Shown here piece after piece: positions 51,045-60,484 of a stretch of 64,000 nucleotides of DNA. The notes under the pieces were generated by a model. The model saw only the letters and a list, made by a program, of their open reading frames with translations, did not search any database and had not been told where the DNA came from. The translations under genes and the position numbers were made by a program. Location: the NCBI GenBank assembly GCA_964549765.1, contig CAZJWR010000001.1, forward strand, positions 1 through 64,000, written 5' to 3'. This DNA comes from CAZJWR01 sp964549765. Lineage in GTDB: Bacteria; Zixibacteria; MSB-5A5; GN15; JAAZOE01. The first letter of the stretch is position 1; the number at the start of each line of letters is the position of its first letter.

Positions 51045-54000
51045 ATGGGAAAATCATTAGTAATTGCATTATTTCTATCGGCGTTTCTGGCGGGAGCCGC
51101 CGGCGCCGACCGTCTATTGACGATCAACGGCCGGGAGACGGTAACGGATCTACCGCGGTCGCCCGGCGTCCCCAAATGTTTCACGACCGGCCGGGCCAAA
51201 GAAAATCTCCTCGGTCTCAAGCGCGACGCCCCGTATGCGCTGCCCAAGGCGGCCATTCCCGACGGCGTCGTCGACACGATCACCATCATGGCAATCCGGG
51301 TTGACTTCACGTATGAGGACCCGGACGATCCGACGACGACCGGCCGGGGGGTATTCGATCTGCGCGATACGGCGACGTTTCTGGCACAGGAGGGCTATGC
51401 GCTCGACCCGGCCCCGCATAACCGTCATTATTTCGAGGCCCATTTGCGGTCGCTGACGCAGTTCTGGTGGGTGACATCGAACGAAAAACTGCAATTGGTC
51501 TATGAAGTCTGGCCCAGGGAATCGGATTCGGCCTATCATTTGAATAAATCCATCGCCCACTACGGGGCGCAAAATCCGTCCTTCGGACTGGGCGAATTCT
51601 TTCATGATGCGCTGAACGCGGCCTACAACGCCGACGGCGACAGCCTGCAGTTTCGCGACGAGCGGGGCAAGAAAAAAGCCATTATGATCTTCCACGCCGG
51701 TGCCGACCGCCAGACCGACCTACCGTTCTCGTTCACGCCGACCCCCAACGATCTCTTTACCGGATTCGCCACTTTTGATGAGCAAAACCAGGTCGAGTTG
51801 GGAAGCGACACGATCGTCGAAGGGACGATTATGCCGGAGACGATGTCGCAGGACAATCGCGTGACGTGCATGAACGCGGTCATCGCCCATGAATTCGGTC
51901 ATCAACTGGGCCTGATCGACCTGTACAATACCGGAAGCTCGCCATTTCTCACCCAGTTGGGCGATTTCGCCCTTATGGATAACATGGGCATGAATACGGC
52001 CGCGTATATCGGCGACTACGGCGTTGGCGCCTTCGGCACCGTGCCGGTTTTTCCGATGGCCTGGTCGCGAGCCTATCTCGGTTTCGAGGACGTCGTCGAA
52101 TATTGCAAGGGGACGTCGATAGAGGTCGCGGCCGTGAAGATGCGGACGACGGGGACGAGGGTTGTCAAAATTCCCATCACCTCGACCGAATATTACCTCC
52201 TGGAAAACCGCCGCACCGATCTTGACGGTCCGGTGGGGCTGCGCCAGGACAGCACCTCAAACGTCATCCTGTGGCCGGCCCGGCGCGATCCGGACGGCGA
52301 CAGCATCATGGCGCTGCCGGAATACGACCTTTATCTGCCGCTGGGATCGTCGGGGATTGCCATCTGGCATGTCGATGAGATGGTGGCGCAGATGGATTAT
52401 TTCCCATTCGACGGCTTCACCAACAATTTCGACGCGAACACGCTCCAATGGGATCCCAACCGGAGATTCATTTCGATGGTTGAGGCGGACGGGATTATCG
52501 ATTTCGGCGGCAACTACCACAGCGGATACGGCACCCCTCAGGACCTGTTCTACGCCGGGAATAATTCGGCGTTCGCGACGTATACCAATCCGCCGACAAT
52601 CTCCAACGACGGCGCCTACACGCATATAAATGTGACCCGGATATCACCGCCGGGGATGGTCATGACCTTCGATCTGGGCCAGGACAAAATGGCGACGGGC
52701 TTCCCGCGCCGCGTTTCCATTCCGGCCGATCCGTCGCTTTCACCGATTGCGGCGGATTTGAACGGCGACGGCCATGACGAAATTATCTCCGTATCGGGGA
52801 AGCACGTTCTGGCGATACGCGCCGACGGCAAAAGCTATATCGATCCCGACGGCCTGTTCGATACGCTGCGCGCGAATATCGATACGATATTCAGCGCCAT
52901 CGATCGAACCACAGAATCTAACGCCTCGAAACCCGTCGATACGACATACGCCGTGATGCCGGTATTTGCAGATATTACCGGACAAATCACGGCGCCGCCG
53001 GTGGCGGCGACCTTCCATGATACGACCTTGGTGCTCGCCGGAACGAACAATGGATGGTTATTTTCTTTCCTGCCGTACGATTCGGCGGGGTTTCTTCCCA
53101 ACAACGGTCGGGCGAAACTGTTCAAATTGCGGCGAAGTTCGCTGACGGATCCAGTGAAGGCGATCATACCTGATACCAACTATGGTTTGATCTACACTTT
53201 GCAGCGAAACGGAGGCGAGCTGACGGTTGCGCCGTGGGATTCCTCCGGCGTGATAAGCACGGTGGCGTATGATTTTGCCGGTATACCCGCCGGAGTGTGC
53301 CGCTGGCGCGGTGGCATGGTGGTGGTGCATGACCGGGATGCCGAGGCGATGATGTATCTTACGCGAAATGTTCCGCTCGCGGCCATGGCCGATTCGTTTA
53401 TTATCGACAGCCTGATAATCCCCGATCATGGATTTCATGCGCCGGTGGCGACCGATTTTGACCGCGACGGCCGGGACGAAGTGGCGCTGGTGACGCGACG
53501 GGGGCATATTTATGCCTATACCGTCGACGACAACGGTATTGAACCGTATACCGATCTCTCCGGACTGCAAACCGGCGACACGGCGGCGGCCGGGCCGACC
53601 GTGGGTGACTTCACCAATGACGGTTATCCGGAATTAATCGTCCCCGGAGTAGACCGTCTGCATGCCTACGACCGAAAAGGCTTGATCGTGACCGATTTTC
53701 CCGTCGACATCGACTATTCGCGTCCGGGGCAACTTGTGATTTCCCGTCCAATTGTGTCCGATATCAACGGCGATCACACCCCGGATATCACGGTGGCCAC
53801 GCTCGATTCCATTCTCCGCAGCCGGTCGGTCATCGGATATTACTACGAATATCCCGATACGGTCAATTATCCCGATTCGTTTATCGTGCACGATACCTTA
53901 ATCCACTACAGCTATTACAATTATTACAGTTCCGTGTACGTGGTTACGCCCGATCAACGATACCTTACCGGTTTCCCGCTGCCGTCGGGAACGTTCGGAA

Positions 54001-54512
54001 TCCGTCACCCGGGCGATACCGTTGTGGGAGTGGCGACGGCTTTGCACGTCAAGGACGGCGAGCGGGGTTTGCTGGTGACCACCGGCGCCGACGGCTGGCT
54101 GACGGCCTGGCGGTGCGGCTGGTCGGCGGGAGACGCCTACTGGCCGATGGCGGCGGCGACCCCGGACGGGGGCGGATATTTATCTCTCAGTGTGCTGGGA
54201 GAAGAACGGGCGTTGTCGGAATTTTTGCCGGAGGATCGCTTTTTTGCGTATCCCAATCCCGCCGGCGGCCGAACGACCACTATCCGATTTTACGTCAACC
54301 AACCGGCCGATGTGCAGGTGACGATTTTCGATGCCCTGGGCGATAAGATTTGGGAATCCAGCACCGAAGTTGCCGACGGGAACGCCGTCGCAGAAGTCCC
54401 GTGGGATATTTCCCGAATCGCCTCGGGCGTGTATCATTGCCGTCTGGAGGCGACGGCGCTATCGGGATCGGAATCAAAGGTTGCATTTAAGAGCATTGCG
54501 GTTGTAAAATAG
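51045..54512 (+). CDS. M6-family (immune inhibitor A-like) secreted metalloprotease with sorting domain
   Basis: 1155 residues, signal peptide MGKSLVIALFLSAFLAGAAG. The zinc site HEFGHQLGLID (His282, His286, Asp292) fits the metzincin-like M6 family. Residues 540-1030 contain FG-GAP/VCBS-type repeats (DLNGDGHDEII, DFDRDGRDEVALV, DFTNDGYPELIV). The C-terminus (FFAYPNPAGGRTTTIRFYV ... SGVYHCRLEA) is a type IX-style sorting domain. It is a natural cargo for the PorU/PorV pair encoded just upstream. Confidence 0.9.
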   Translation: MGKSLVIALFLSAFLAGAAGADRLLTINGRETVTDLPRSPGVPKCFTTGRAKENLLGLKRDAPYALPKAAIPDGVVDTITIMAIRVDFTYEDPDDPTTTGRGVFDLRDTATFLAQEGYALDPAPHNRHYFEAHLRSLTQFWWVTSNEKLQLVYEVWPRESDSAYHLNKSIAHYGAQNPSFGLGEFFHDALNAAYNADGDSLQFRDERGKKKAIMIFHAGADRQTDLPFSFTPTPNDLFTGFATFDEQNQVELGSDTIVEGTIMPETMSQDNRVTCMNAVIAHEFGHQLGLIDLYNTGSSPFLTQLGDFALMDNMGMNTAAYIGDYGVGAFGTVPVFPMAWSRAYLGFEDVVEYCKGTSIEVAAVKMRTTGTRVVKIPITSTEYYLLENRRTDLDGPVGLRQDSTSNVILWPARRDPDGDSIMALPEYDLYLPLGSSGIAIWHVDEMVAQMDYFPFDGFTNNFDANTLQWDPNRRFISMVEADGIIDFGGNYHSGYGTPQDLFYAGNNSAFATYTNPPTISNDGAYTHINVTRISPPGMVMTFDLGQDKMATGFPRRVSIPADPSLSPIAADLNGDGHDEIISVSGKHVLAIRADGKSYIDPDGLFDTLRANIDTIFSAIDRTTESNASKPVDTTYAVMPVFADITGQITAPPVAATFHDTTLVLAGTNNGWLFSFLPYDSAGFLPNNGRAKLFKLRRSSLTDPVKAIIPDTNYGLIYTLQRNGGELTVAPWDSSGVISTVAYDFAGIPAGVCRWRGGMVVVHDRDAEAMMYLTRNVPLAAMADSFIIDSLIIPDHGFHAPVATDFDRDGRDEVALVTRRGHIYAYTVDDNGIEPYTDLSGLQTGDTAAAGPTVGDFTNDGYPELIVPGVDRLHAYDRKGLIVTDFPVDIDYSRPGQLVISRPIVSDINGDHTPDITVATLDSILRSRSVIGYYYEYPDTVNYPDSFIVHDTLIHYSYYNYYSSVYVVTPDQRYLTGFPLPSGTFGIRHPGDTVVGVATALHVKDGERGLLVTTGADGWLTAWRCGWSAGDAYWPMAAATPDGGGYLSLSVLGEERALSEFLPEDRFFAYPNPAGGRTTTIRFYVNQPADVQVTIFDALGDKIWESSTEVADGNAVAEVPWDISRIASGVYHCRLEATALSGSESKVAFKSIAVVK

Positions 54513-54522
54513 GGAGATGACT

Positions 54523-55437
54523 ATGAGAGGTAGATATGGGATATTGATCGGTGCGGCGATTCTGCTGATGGCCGTGTTCGTCACCGGGACAGCGACGGCG
54601 TCGGGTACGCATACGGTGAAACCGCTGGCATTGCAGAGCGATGCCCGGCCGCTCAACGATTACCTCGCCCAGATGCGGCAGTCCGGCATGGTAAATATGC
54701 AGACGACCGATCAGCCCAAGCGTCCGCCGGCACTGGATATGGATAACCTGTACGAAGAAGAAGAGGAGGCGCCCACCGGGCGCAAGAGCGTGCTCAAGGC
54801 TTTCGTCTATTCGGCGGTCGTTCCCGGAGCGGGGCAATTGTATACCGGGTCGAAAGTGAAGGCGGTGACCTTCTTTGGCATTGAGGCCGCGACCTGGGCC
54901 GGATATTTAATTTTCCACGGCAAGGGCAATGACAAGACGAATTTTTTCAATGATTTCGCCGATTTGCACTGGTCGGAAGCCAGGTACACCAGTTTTCTCT
55001 TCGATAATTTCCAGGTTTATGATGACGAATCGGCTGTCGACGACTACGGAAATCTCGTCTTTACCCATCATCTCCCCGATACCAAAACGCAGCAGTATTA
55101 TGAAATGATCGGCAAATACAATCAGTTCGTATTCGGCTGGGATGATGTCGATCCGGCTATTCCTCGGACATACGTAAATCTTAGTACTGCAATCTCGGAC
55201 CATCGCGTGGAATATGAGGGCCTTCGTCATGACGCCAATGTCATGTATGGCCGGGCGACGGCTTCATTGATCGTCATGATGGCGAACCATGTTATATCCG
55301 GGGCCGAAGCGGCGCTGGCCGCAAAGCATCATAATAGCAAAGTGCAGGAGGGCGAACAGCGGCTGTCGTTCCGGGCGACGACGGCAACGATCAATGACAA
55401 TTCGTTCCCGATGTTGACCATGACCTATAAATTCTGA
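54523..55437 (+). CDS. Membrane protein with PGAGQ motif (DUF5683-like)
   Basis: 304 residues from ATG 54523 (GGGAG 6 bases upstream; an earlier ATG is too close). Signal peptide MRGRYGILIGAAILLMAVFV, an acidic linker (YEEEEEAPTG), then a hydrophobic pair with SAVVPGAGQLYTGSKVKAVTF, typical of DUF5683-like proteins of the FCB group. A middle region rich in aromatic and acidic residues follows, and the end is a strand-like TMTYKF. Function is not known. The following gene encodes a shorter relative. Confidence 0.7.
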   Translation: MRGRYGILIGAAILLMAVFVTGTATASGTHTVKPLALQSDARPLNDYLAQMRQSGMVNMQTTDQPKRPPALDMDNLYEEEEEAPTGRKSVLKAFVYSAVVPGAGQLYTGSKVKAVTFFGIEAATWAGYLIFHGKGNDKTNFFNDFADLHWSEARYTSFLFDNFQVYDDESAVDDYGNLVFTHHLPDTKTQQYYEMIGKYNQFVFGWDDVDPAIPRTYVNLSTAISDHRVEYEGLRHDANVMYGRATASLIVMMANHVISGAEAALAAKHHNSKVQEGEQRLSFRATTATINDNSFPMLTMTYKF

Positions 55438-55441
55438 CGTG

Positions 55442-56227
55442 ATGATGAAGAGAAAAACGATCATAAATTTTGTTTTCTGCGTAACTGTCCTGGCCGCGGT
55501 CGGTCGGGCCGGTGATGTACAATTACGGTATTCCAACCTGCTGGCACCGCCGCCGCCGGTATCAGGGACGTTGATGGCTGATGCCGGACAGGATCAGCCG
55601 ACCTCATTGGATATGTCACAGCCGGGATTGCGACGCCGTATCTCGATGAAAAAGGCGCTGTTGTTGTCGGTATTGCTGCCCGGCGCGGGCGAGTATTACG
55701 CTGACGCCAACTTCAAAGGCCAGGTATTCATGGGCGTCGAAGCGACCATCTGGTCGGTCTTCGTCGCCTATCGCGTCTATGGCGGATGGAAAAAAGACGA
55801 CTACAAGGATTACGCCGCCGCGCACGCCGGAGTCGACAATACCGGGAAAGACAATCAGTTTTATGACTGGGTCGGCTTCTATGACAATCGTGAAGAATTC
55901 AATCAATTCGGGAGGCTTTACTATCCCGATCGGACCTATCTCCCCGACAATAAGTCGTATTACTGGCAATGGGATTCCGAGGCGAATCGGATGGAATTCA
56001 AGAACATCAAGAATGCCTCGGAGACGGCCTTTCGCAATTCGACCTTCCTGATCGGTCTGGCCATCGTCAACCGCGTCATCGCCGGCATCGATACCTATCG
56101 CACCGTCAAGGCGGCGCAGGCCAAGATGCGGTCGTTTTCACAGATCGGCCCCTATAAAATCATCGTCAAGCCCAAATTTACCGGGGTCAATGCCGGCTTG
56201 AGCCTCAAAGTCACCCGGAAGTTTTAG
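55442..56227 (+). CDS. Second PGAGQ-type membrane protein (DUF5683-like)
   Basis: 261 residues. The start is uncertain among GTG 55439, ATG 55442 and ATG 55445, with no clear ribosome-binding site, suggesting coupling to the gene before it. It has a short signal segment, then LLLSVLLPGAGEYYADANFKGQVFMG, the counterpart of PGAGQLYTGSKVKAV in the upstream protein, with Glu in place of Gln. The rest is similar in layout and ends in SLKVTRKF. The two are probably paralogues or partners in the envelope. Confidence 0.7.
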   Translation: MMKRKTIINFVFCVTVLAAVGRAGDVQLRYSNLLAPPPPVSGTLMADAGQDQPTSLDMSQPGLRRRISMKKALLLSVLLPGAGEYYADANFKGQVFMGVEATIWSVFVAYRVYGGWKKDDYKDYAAAHAGVDNTGKDNQFYDWVGFYDNREEFNQFGRLYYPDRTYLPDNKSYYWQWDSEANRMEFKNIKNASETAFRNSTFLIGLAIVNRVIAGIDTYRTVKAAQAKMRSFSQIGPYKIIVKPKFTGVNAGLSLKVTRKF

Positions 56228-56229
56228 GC

Positions 56230-57189
56230 ATGCGCCCCCTCGTCTGTGTCCTCACCCTGATTGTCCTCATCTCATGTTCCGTGCATACGCCCGGAACTGC
56301 GCTGACGCGCCGACAAACGAAAAGACCGGCGCGACTGGTGTTCGAGAAAGACATATCGGGCCGGGTACTGGCCTACGATATCCGGCATCCCTCGGGCGTG
56401 GCGGTTGACGCCGCCGATAACCTGTACGTCGCCGATACCGGCAACAACCGGGTAATCAAATTCGGCTCCGATCTGAAGCCGATGAAAGAGTATGGTGGGT
56501 ACGGCGGCGGCATCGGTCGCTTTATCAATCCCGAGGATATCGTTGTCGATCGCGGATTGAATATCTACGTTCTCGACACCGGTAACCGGCGCATCATTAG
56601 GCTGGATGCCGGGCTCAATTATGTCGATGAGATAATTCCCCAGGACGATTCCAATGCGATTATATCGAATGCTGCCAAGTTGTCGGGAGTATATGTTTCG
56701 TCGCTGGGGGAGATCACGGCGTCGGATTATGATAACTCGCGACTGATCAAGATGGACAATTTCAATCGGTTCAGCCGCTATATCGGCGATTTCGGCTACG
56801 GCCGCGGGTCGCTGCTCAATCCGCTGGGGATCGCCGGCGATGCCGAGGGCCGCATGTATGTCGCCGACGCCGGCGACGGCCGGATAGCCGTTTACGATGA
56901 TTATGGTAATTATTTGTACCAGATCGGCGCCGACAGCCTGATGCATCCCGGTGCCGTGATGGTATCACCCTACGGCATCATCTGGGTCGCCGATCAAGAT
57001 ACCGACCGTATCTACGCGTTTTCTCCCAATGGAGAGGCGCTCTTCAGCGTCGGCGGGCCGGGTCGCGACGAATTTCTCTATTCCGATATCGAGGCGCTGG
57101 CGGTGTCACGCGACGGCGAGTTGTATGTCGCCGACGCCGGCAATAATCGAGTTTTGGTTTATTCGATTGTCTATGAGGGAACCCCGTAG
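56230..57189 (+). CDS. NHL-repeat lipoprotein
   Basis: 319 residues. Lipobox LISC (Cys16) makes it a lipoprotein. At least five NHL-type repeats follow (HPSGVAVDAADNLYVADTGN, NPEDIVVDRGLNIYVLDTGN, NPLGIAGDAEGRMYVADAGD, ...), forming a beta-propeller. Such propellers bind proteins or sugars. The next gene starts 17 bases before its stop. Confidence 0.88.
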   Translation: MRPLVCVLTLIVLISCSVHTPGTALTRRQTKRPARLVFEKDISGRVLAYDIRHPSGVAVDAADNLYVADTGNNRVIKFGSDLKPMKEYGGYGGGIGRFINPEDIVVDRGLNIYVLDTGNRRIIRLDAGLNYVDEIIPQDDSNAIISNAAKLSGVYVSSLGEITASDYDNSRLIKMDNFNRFSRYIGDFGYGRGSLLNPLGIAGDAEGRMYVADAGDGRIAVYDDYGNYLYQIGADSLMHPGAVMVSPYGIIWVADQDTDRIYAFSPNGEALFSVGGPGRDEFLYSDIEALAVSRDGELYVADAGNNRVLVYSIVYEGTP

Positions 57190-60100
57190 AACATTCACCG
57201 GCGGATTTCCCTGCCTGTCTATCCTTATCATTATTTTTCCGCTGATCGTATTATCCGTCCCCGCCGGGGCCGGCCGGGTTGTTCGAATGCTGCCGGTGCC
57301 GTCCGAGGGTAAAACTATCGAGAGCGGCATATCACCCATCGCATCCGGAACCGATTCACTCCTCTGCGACGGGAAATTTCTCGAACGGGACGCCGATTAT
57401 ACGATCAATTCTCTAACAGGCGTGATTACGTTCTTGTCCGCTCCTCGATGCGACAGCGTGGCGTTCGCCTGTGTCCAATTACCGGCCTGGCTGACCGAGC
57501 CGGTCGGCAATCCCGTGCCGCCCGGGAAAAAATTTATTCGACTGAATACCGAAACGCTCCAACTGCCGCCACCGTCGATTTCTCAAGGACAGAAGATTAA
57601 TCTTTCGGGAAATAAATCGTTTTCCTTCAACGTGGGTCGGTCGGGGGAGAGCCGTTTCTCTCAGGGATTGAATGTCGATTTCGATGCGCGCCTTACCGAA
57701 GATTTGCGCGTGAGGGGATCGGTGTCGGACCGGATCGGGTCGAACGGGCAGTATGTATCCGGTGTCGGCGGAACGACCATCCTCTCGGATCTGGATCGGT
57801 ACTATTTTGAAATCGACGGCCGCCACGTGCGGGCGCGCGGCGGCGATATCCTCACTCTCGATAATATTGCTTTGCCGTCAAAACGTATCAAGGGCGTGTA
57901 CGCGGGAGTGATGGGTGATGCGGCCGCTGTCGCGGCCGACCTGGGGCGTCCCGCGGGACGATTCGTGACGCAGCAGTTGCGGGGAATCGACGGCCGGCAG
58001 GGCCCATATCAGGCGGTTGGAAGCGACGGCGTGCCGACCGGCATCGTGCCGGGGTCGGAAAAGGTCTATGTCGATGGGCGGCTTCTCGCAGGTGGTGTGG
58101 ATAAGGAATACACCGCCGATTATCCATCGGGAAGGATTACCTTTTCGCCACGGGTGCTGATCACGTCTCGCAGCCGGATTGAATTCGATTTCGAGGAATC
58201 ATCGGATAAATATGAACAGATTGTGTACGATGCCGCCTCGAGCGTCAAATTTATCGGCGGCAAATTCATATTGACAGCCGGGGGACGGCGCGAGACCGAC
58301 GATAAGAATCGGCTCCGGTTCGGCGAATTATCCCCGCAGGAGATTACCATCCTGCAAGCGGTCGGTGATTCGGCTTCGCAGGCGACCATCGATGGCGCCG
58401 TGGCGGATACGGCGGGCGACTATATCCTGATAACCGACACGACCGGCAGCGAATATTATCAGTATGTCGGCGGCGGAGCGGGCGATTATTCGATGACGTT
58501 TTCATATGTCGGTGATGGCAAGGGCGATTATCTGTATCTCGGCGACGGCGTGTACCAGTTCGCCGGAGCCGGGAAGGGCGGATACCTGCCGTTGCGGTAT
58601 CTGCCGCTGCCGACTCACAGCGATTTCTTCTTCTTGGCACTCGAGGCGCATCCGTACGCGGCCGGTGTATGGCGGCTTGAATACCAGGGGAATATGCTGG
58701 ATAAAAATCTCTTCTCCCCACTGAACGACGGGGATAATCTCACCAGCCAGGTATCCGGCGAGGTGCGGAATACGTTCGGTAGGCTGGCGTCACAGGTACG
58801 TCTTCGTTACCGCCAGCAGGAGTTCGATCCGGCCCGGCGGCTCAACCAGCCCGATCATCAGCGATTGTGGGCGTTGCCGTCGGCCCAACCGACCGGTGAT
58901 GAATTGCTCATTGAAACGGAAAATGCCTGGACGAACAAGCAAAACCGCCTGGATGCCGATTTTGGCTATGTCGCCTACAAAGATAATCTGCGGTCGCTTC
59001 GGATGATGTTCGCGGGGAATGTTTTTCAGGATAAGGCGGTCAGCCCGTATGCGCAGTATCAAGCGGCTCTGGCGGAAAAGACCGATTCCTCAAATGGAGA
59101 CGGTCTGTATGAGAAATATTCAGGCGGCTTGGCGGTTCAGGCGATCAGGGGATCGCGATGGGATATCGGCTTCGAGCGGGAATTATCCGTGAATCGTTTT
59201 GCCGTCAATCCCGATTTTGAGAAGTATCTTTTATACCACACCGCTGTCTTCTATCGCAGCAGCGTCCTGAACGTTTCGCGGCGGATCGAATACGGCGGAG
59301 GCCGTCTGGGATATAAGGGCCCCCAGCAGGATAAAATCGAGCTTACATCGGAAGAGCAGATCGGACGATTGACGTTTACTCTGGCCGGAACATGGTTCGA
59401 CCAAAAGGCGCTCGATTCGGATCGCGGCGACCGCACCGAGCGGTTGTACCAGACGTCATTCCGCTATGCGCCGTCGTCGGCTTGGATGACGATGCAGGCC
59501 GATTATCGACAAAATCGCACCAGCGCCCGTTCAACCGGCTATCGGTACATCCAAGTAAACGACGGCGAGGGGGACTATCGGCTGGAAGACGGGCAATATC
59601 TTTTGGATCCCGAGGGGAATTATATCCGCATCCGGGAGGAATTGGGAGAGGCGCAAGTCGTGTCGATCGGCGAGAAGAGCCATAATATCATTTTTTATCC
59701 CGGGCGGCTGGGAGTGATAGGACGGTTGAAACCCGTCATGTCGCAGGTGGCGGTGCGTCTGCGAACGGATGTGTACGAGGAACTGCCGGACAAAAGCGGC
59801 CGGACGATTTCGTGGGTCCTGCCATGGACGAGCCGATCGGGACTGGGCTACATCACCCGCCGGTGGCGGCAGTCATATTATCTGCTGCTGTTTCCCCGAT
59901 ATGATTTCTACATCCTGAATTTTTCGTACGGCAGCAGGCTTGAGGAGCAGGAAGCGGGAGGCTTTCTATCGCGAGCGGGCAAGGAATACGAAATACAGCT
60001 GAAGAATCAGGTTTCGCATCTAGTGCGCTCGAGCTTGGACTGGTCGCACGGCCGCGAACAGGAATCGGGCGTGGGGATCGTGCCGATGCGGCTGATCACG

Positions 60101-60484
60101 AATATCTATACCGCCGGATTATCCGTCACGCCGACCGGTTTTCAGATCAGTCCGCGAATCCAATATATCACGATATCCGAACGGCTGTTCGGCGGCGAGG
60201 GGGACGGCGTCATCGTCGGCAATGAATTCATCTGGCGGCGGCCGAATCAGGGTGAGGCGCGGCTCAATGTGGAAGTGCGATCGTTGACGCAAAAGGTGAA
60301 ATTCCGCCCGCCGGAATATCTTGTTACCGATGGGCGGCGGTTCGGCAAGTCGGCGTCGATCAGCAGTATTATCAATTTCGATATCGGGGGGACATGGCGA
60401 TTGACGGTCAATATCAGCGACCGCATCCACCAGGATCGCCCGGCGGAGTTCATCGGCAGAGGAGAGCTGGTTGCGAAATTTTAG
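57173..60484 (+). CDS. Very large envelope protein, probable outer-membrane barrel, unknown function
   Basis: 1103 residues from ATG 57173, which opens a signal peptide (TGGFPCLSILIIIFPLIVLS). I do not recognise the family. The first 250 residues have alternating-strand composition with an apparently duplicated Tyr-Val-Asp-Gly-Arg type pattern (YVDGRLLAGGVDKEYTADYP) and an ITFSPRV motif. The remainder shows long runs of amphipathic strands with aromatic residues at turns (LRMMFAGNVFQDKAVSPYAQ, LNFSYGSRLEEQEAGG), as in large barrels. It overlaps both neighbours, so it is in the same operon as the NHL lipoprotein and the POTRA barrel protein; a joint envelope complex is plausible. Confidence 0.72.
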   Translation: MREPRRTFTGGFPCLSILIIIFPLIVLSVPAGAGRVVRMLPVPSEGKTIESGISPIASGTDSLLCDGKFLERDADYTINSLTGVITFLSAPRCDSVAFACVQLPAWLTEPVGNPVPPGKKFIRLNTETLQLPPPSISQGQKINLSGNKSFSFNVGRSGESRFSQGLNVDFDARLTEDLRVRGSVSDRIGSNGQYVSGVGGTTILSDLDRYYFEIDGRHVRARGGDILTLDNIALPSKRIKGVYAGVMGDAAAVAADLGRPAGRFVTQQLRGIDGRQGPYQAVGSDGVPTGIVPGSEKVYVDGRLLAGGVDKEYTADYPSGRITFSPRVLITSRSRIEFDFEESSDKYEQIVYDAASSVKFIGGKFILTAGGRRETDDKNRLRFGELSPQEITILQAVGDSASQATIDGAVADTAGDYILITDTTGSEYYQYVGGGAGDYSMTFSYVGDGKGDYLYLGDGVYQFAGAGKGGYLPLRYLPLPTHSDFFFLALEAHPYAAGVWRLEYQGNMLDKNLFSPLNDGDNLTSQVSGEVRNTFGRLASQVRLRYRQQEFDPARRLNQPDHQRLWALPSAQPTGDELLIETENAWTNKQNRLDADFGYVAYKDNLRSLRMMFAGNVFQDKAVSPYAQYQAALAEKTDSSNGDGLYEKYSGGLAVQAIRGSRWDIGFERELSVNRFAVNPDFEKYLLYHTAVFYRSSVLNVSRRIEYGGGRLGYKGPQQDKIELTSEEQIGRLTFTLAGTWFDQKALDSDRGDRTERLYQTSFRYAPSSAWMTMQADYRQNRTSARSTGYRYIQVNDGEGDYRLEDGQYLLDPEGNYIRIREELGEAQVVSIGEKSHNIIFYPGRLGVIGRLKPVMSQVAVRLRTDVYEELPDKSGRTISWVLPWTSRSGLGYITRRWRQSYYLLLFPRYDFYILNFSYGSRLEEQEAGGFLSRAGKEYEIQLKNQVSHLVRSSLDWSHGREQESGVGIVPMRLITNIYTAGLSVTPTGFQISPRIQYITISERLFGGEGDGVIVGNEFIWRRPNQGEARLNVEVRSLTQKVKFRPPEYLVTDGRRFGKSASISSIINFDIGGTWRLTVNISDRIHQDRPAEFIGRGELVAKF

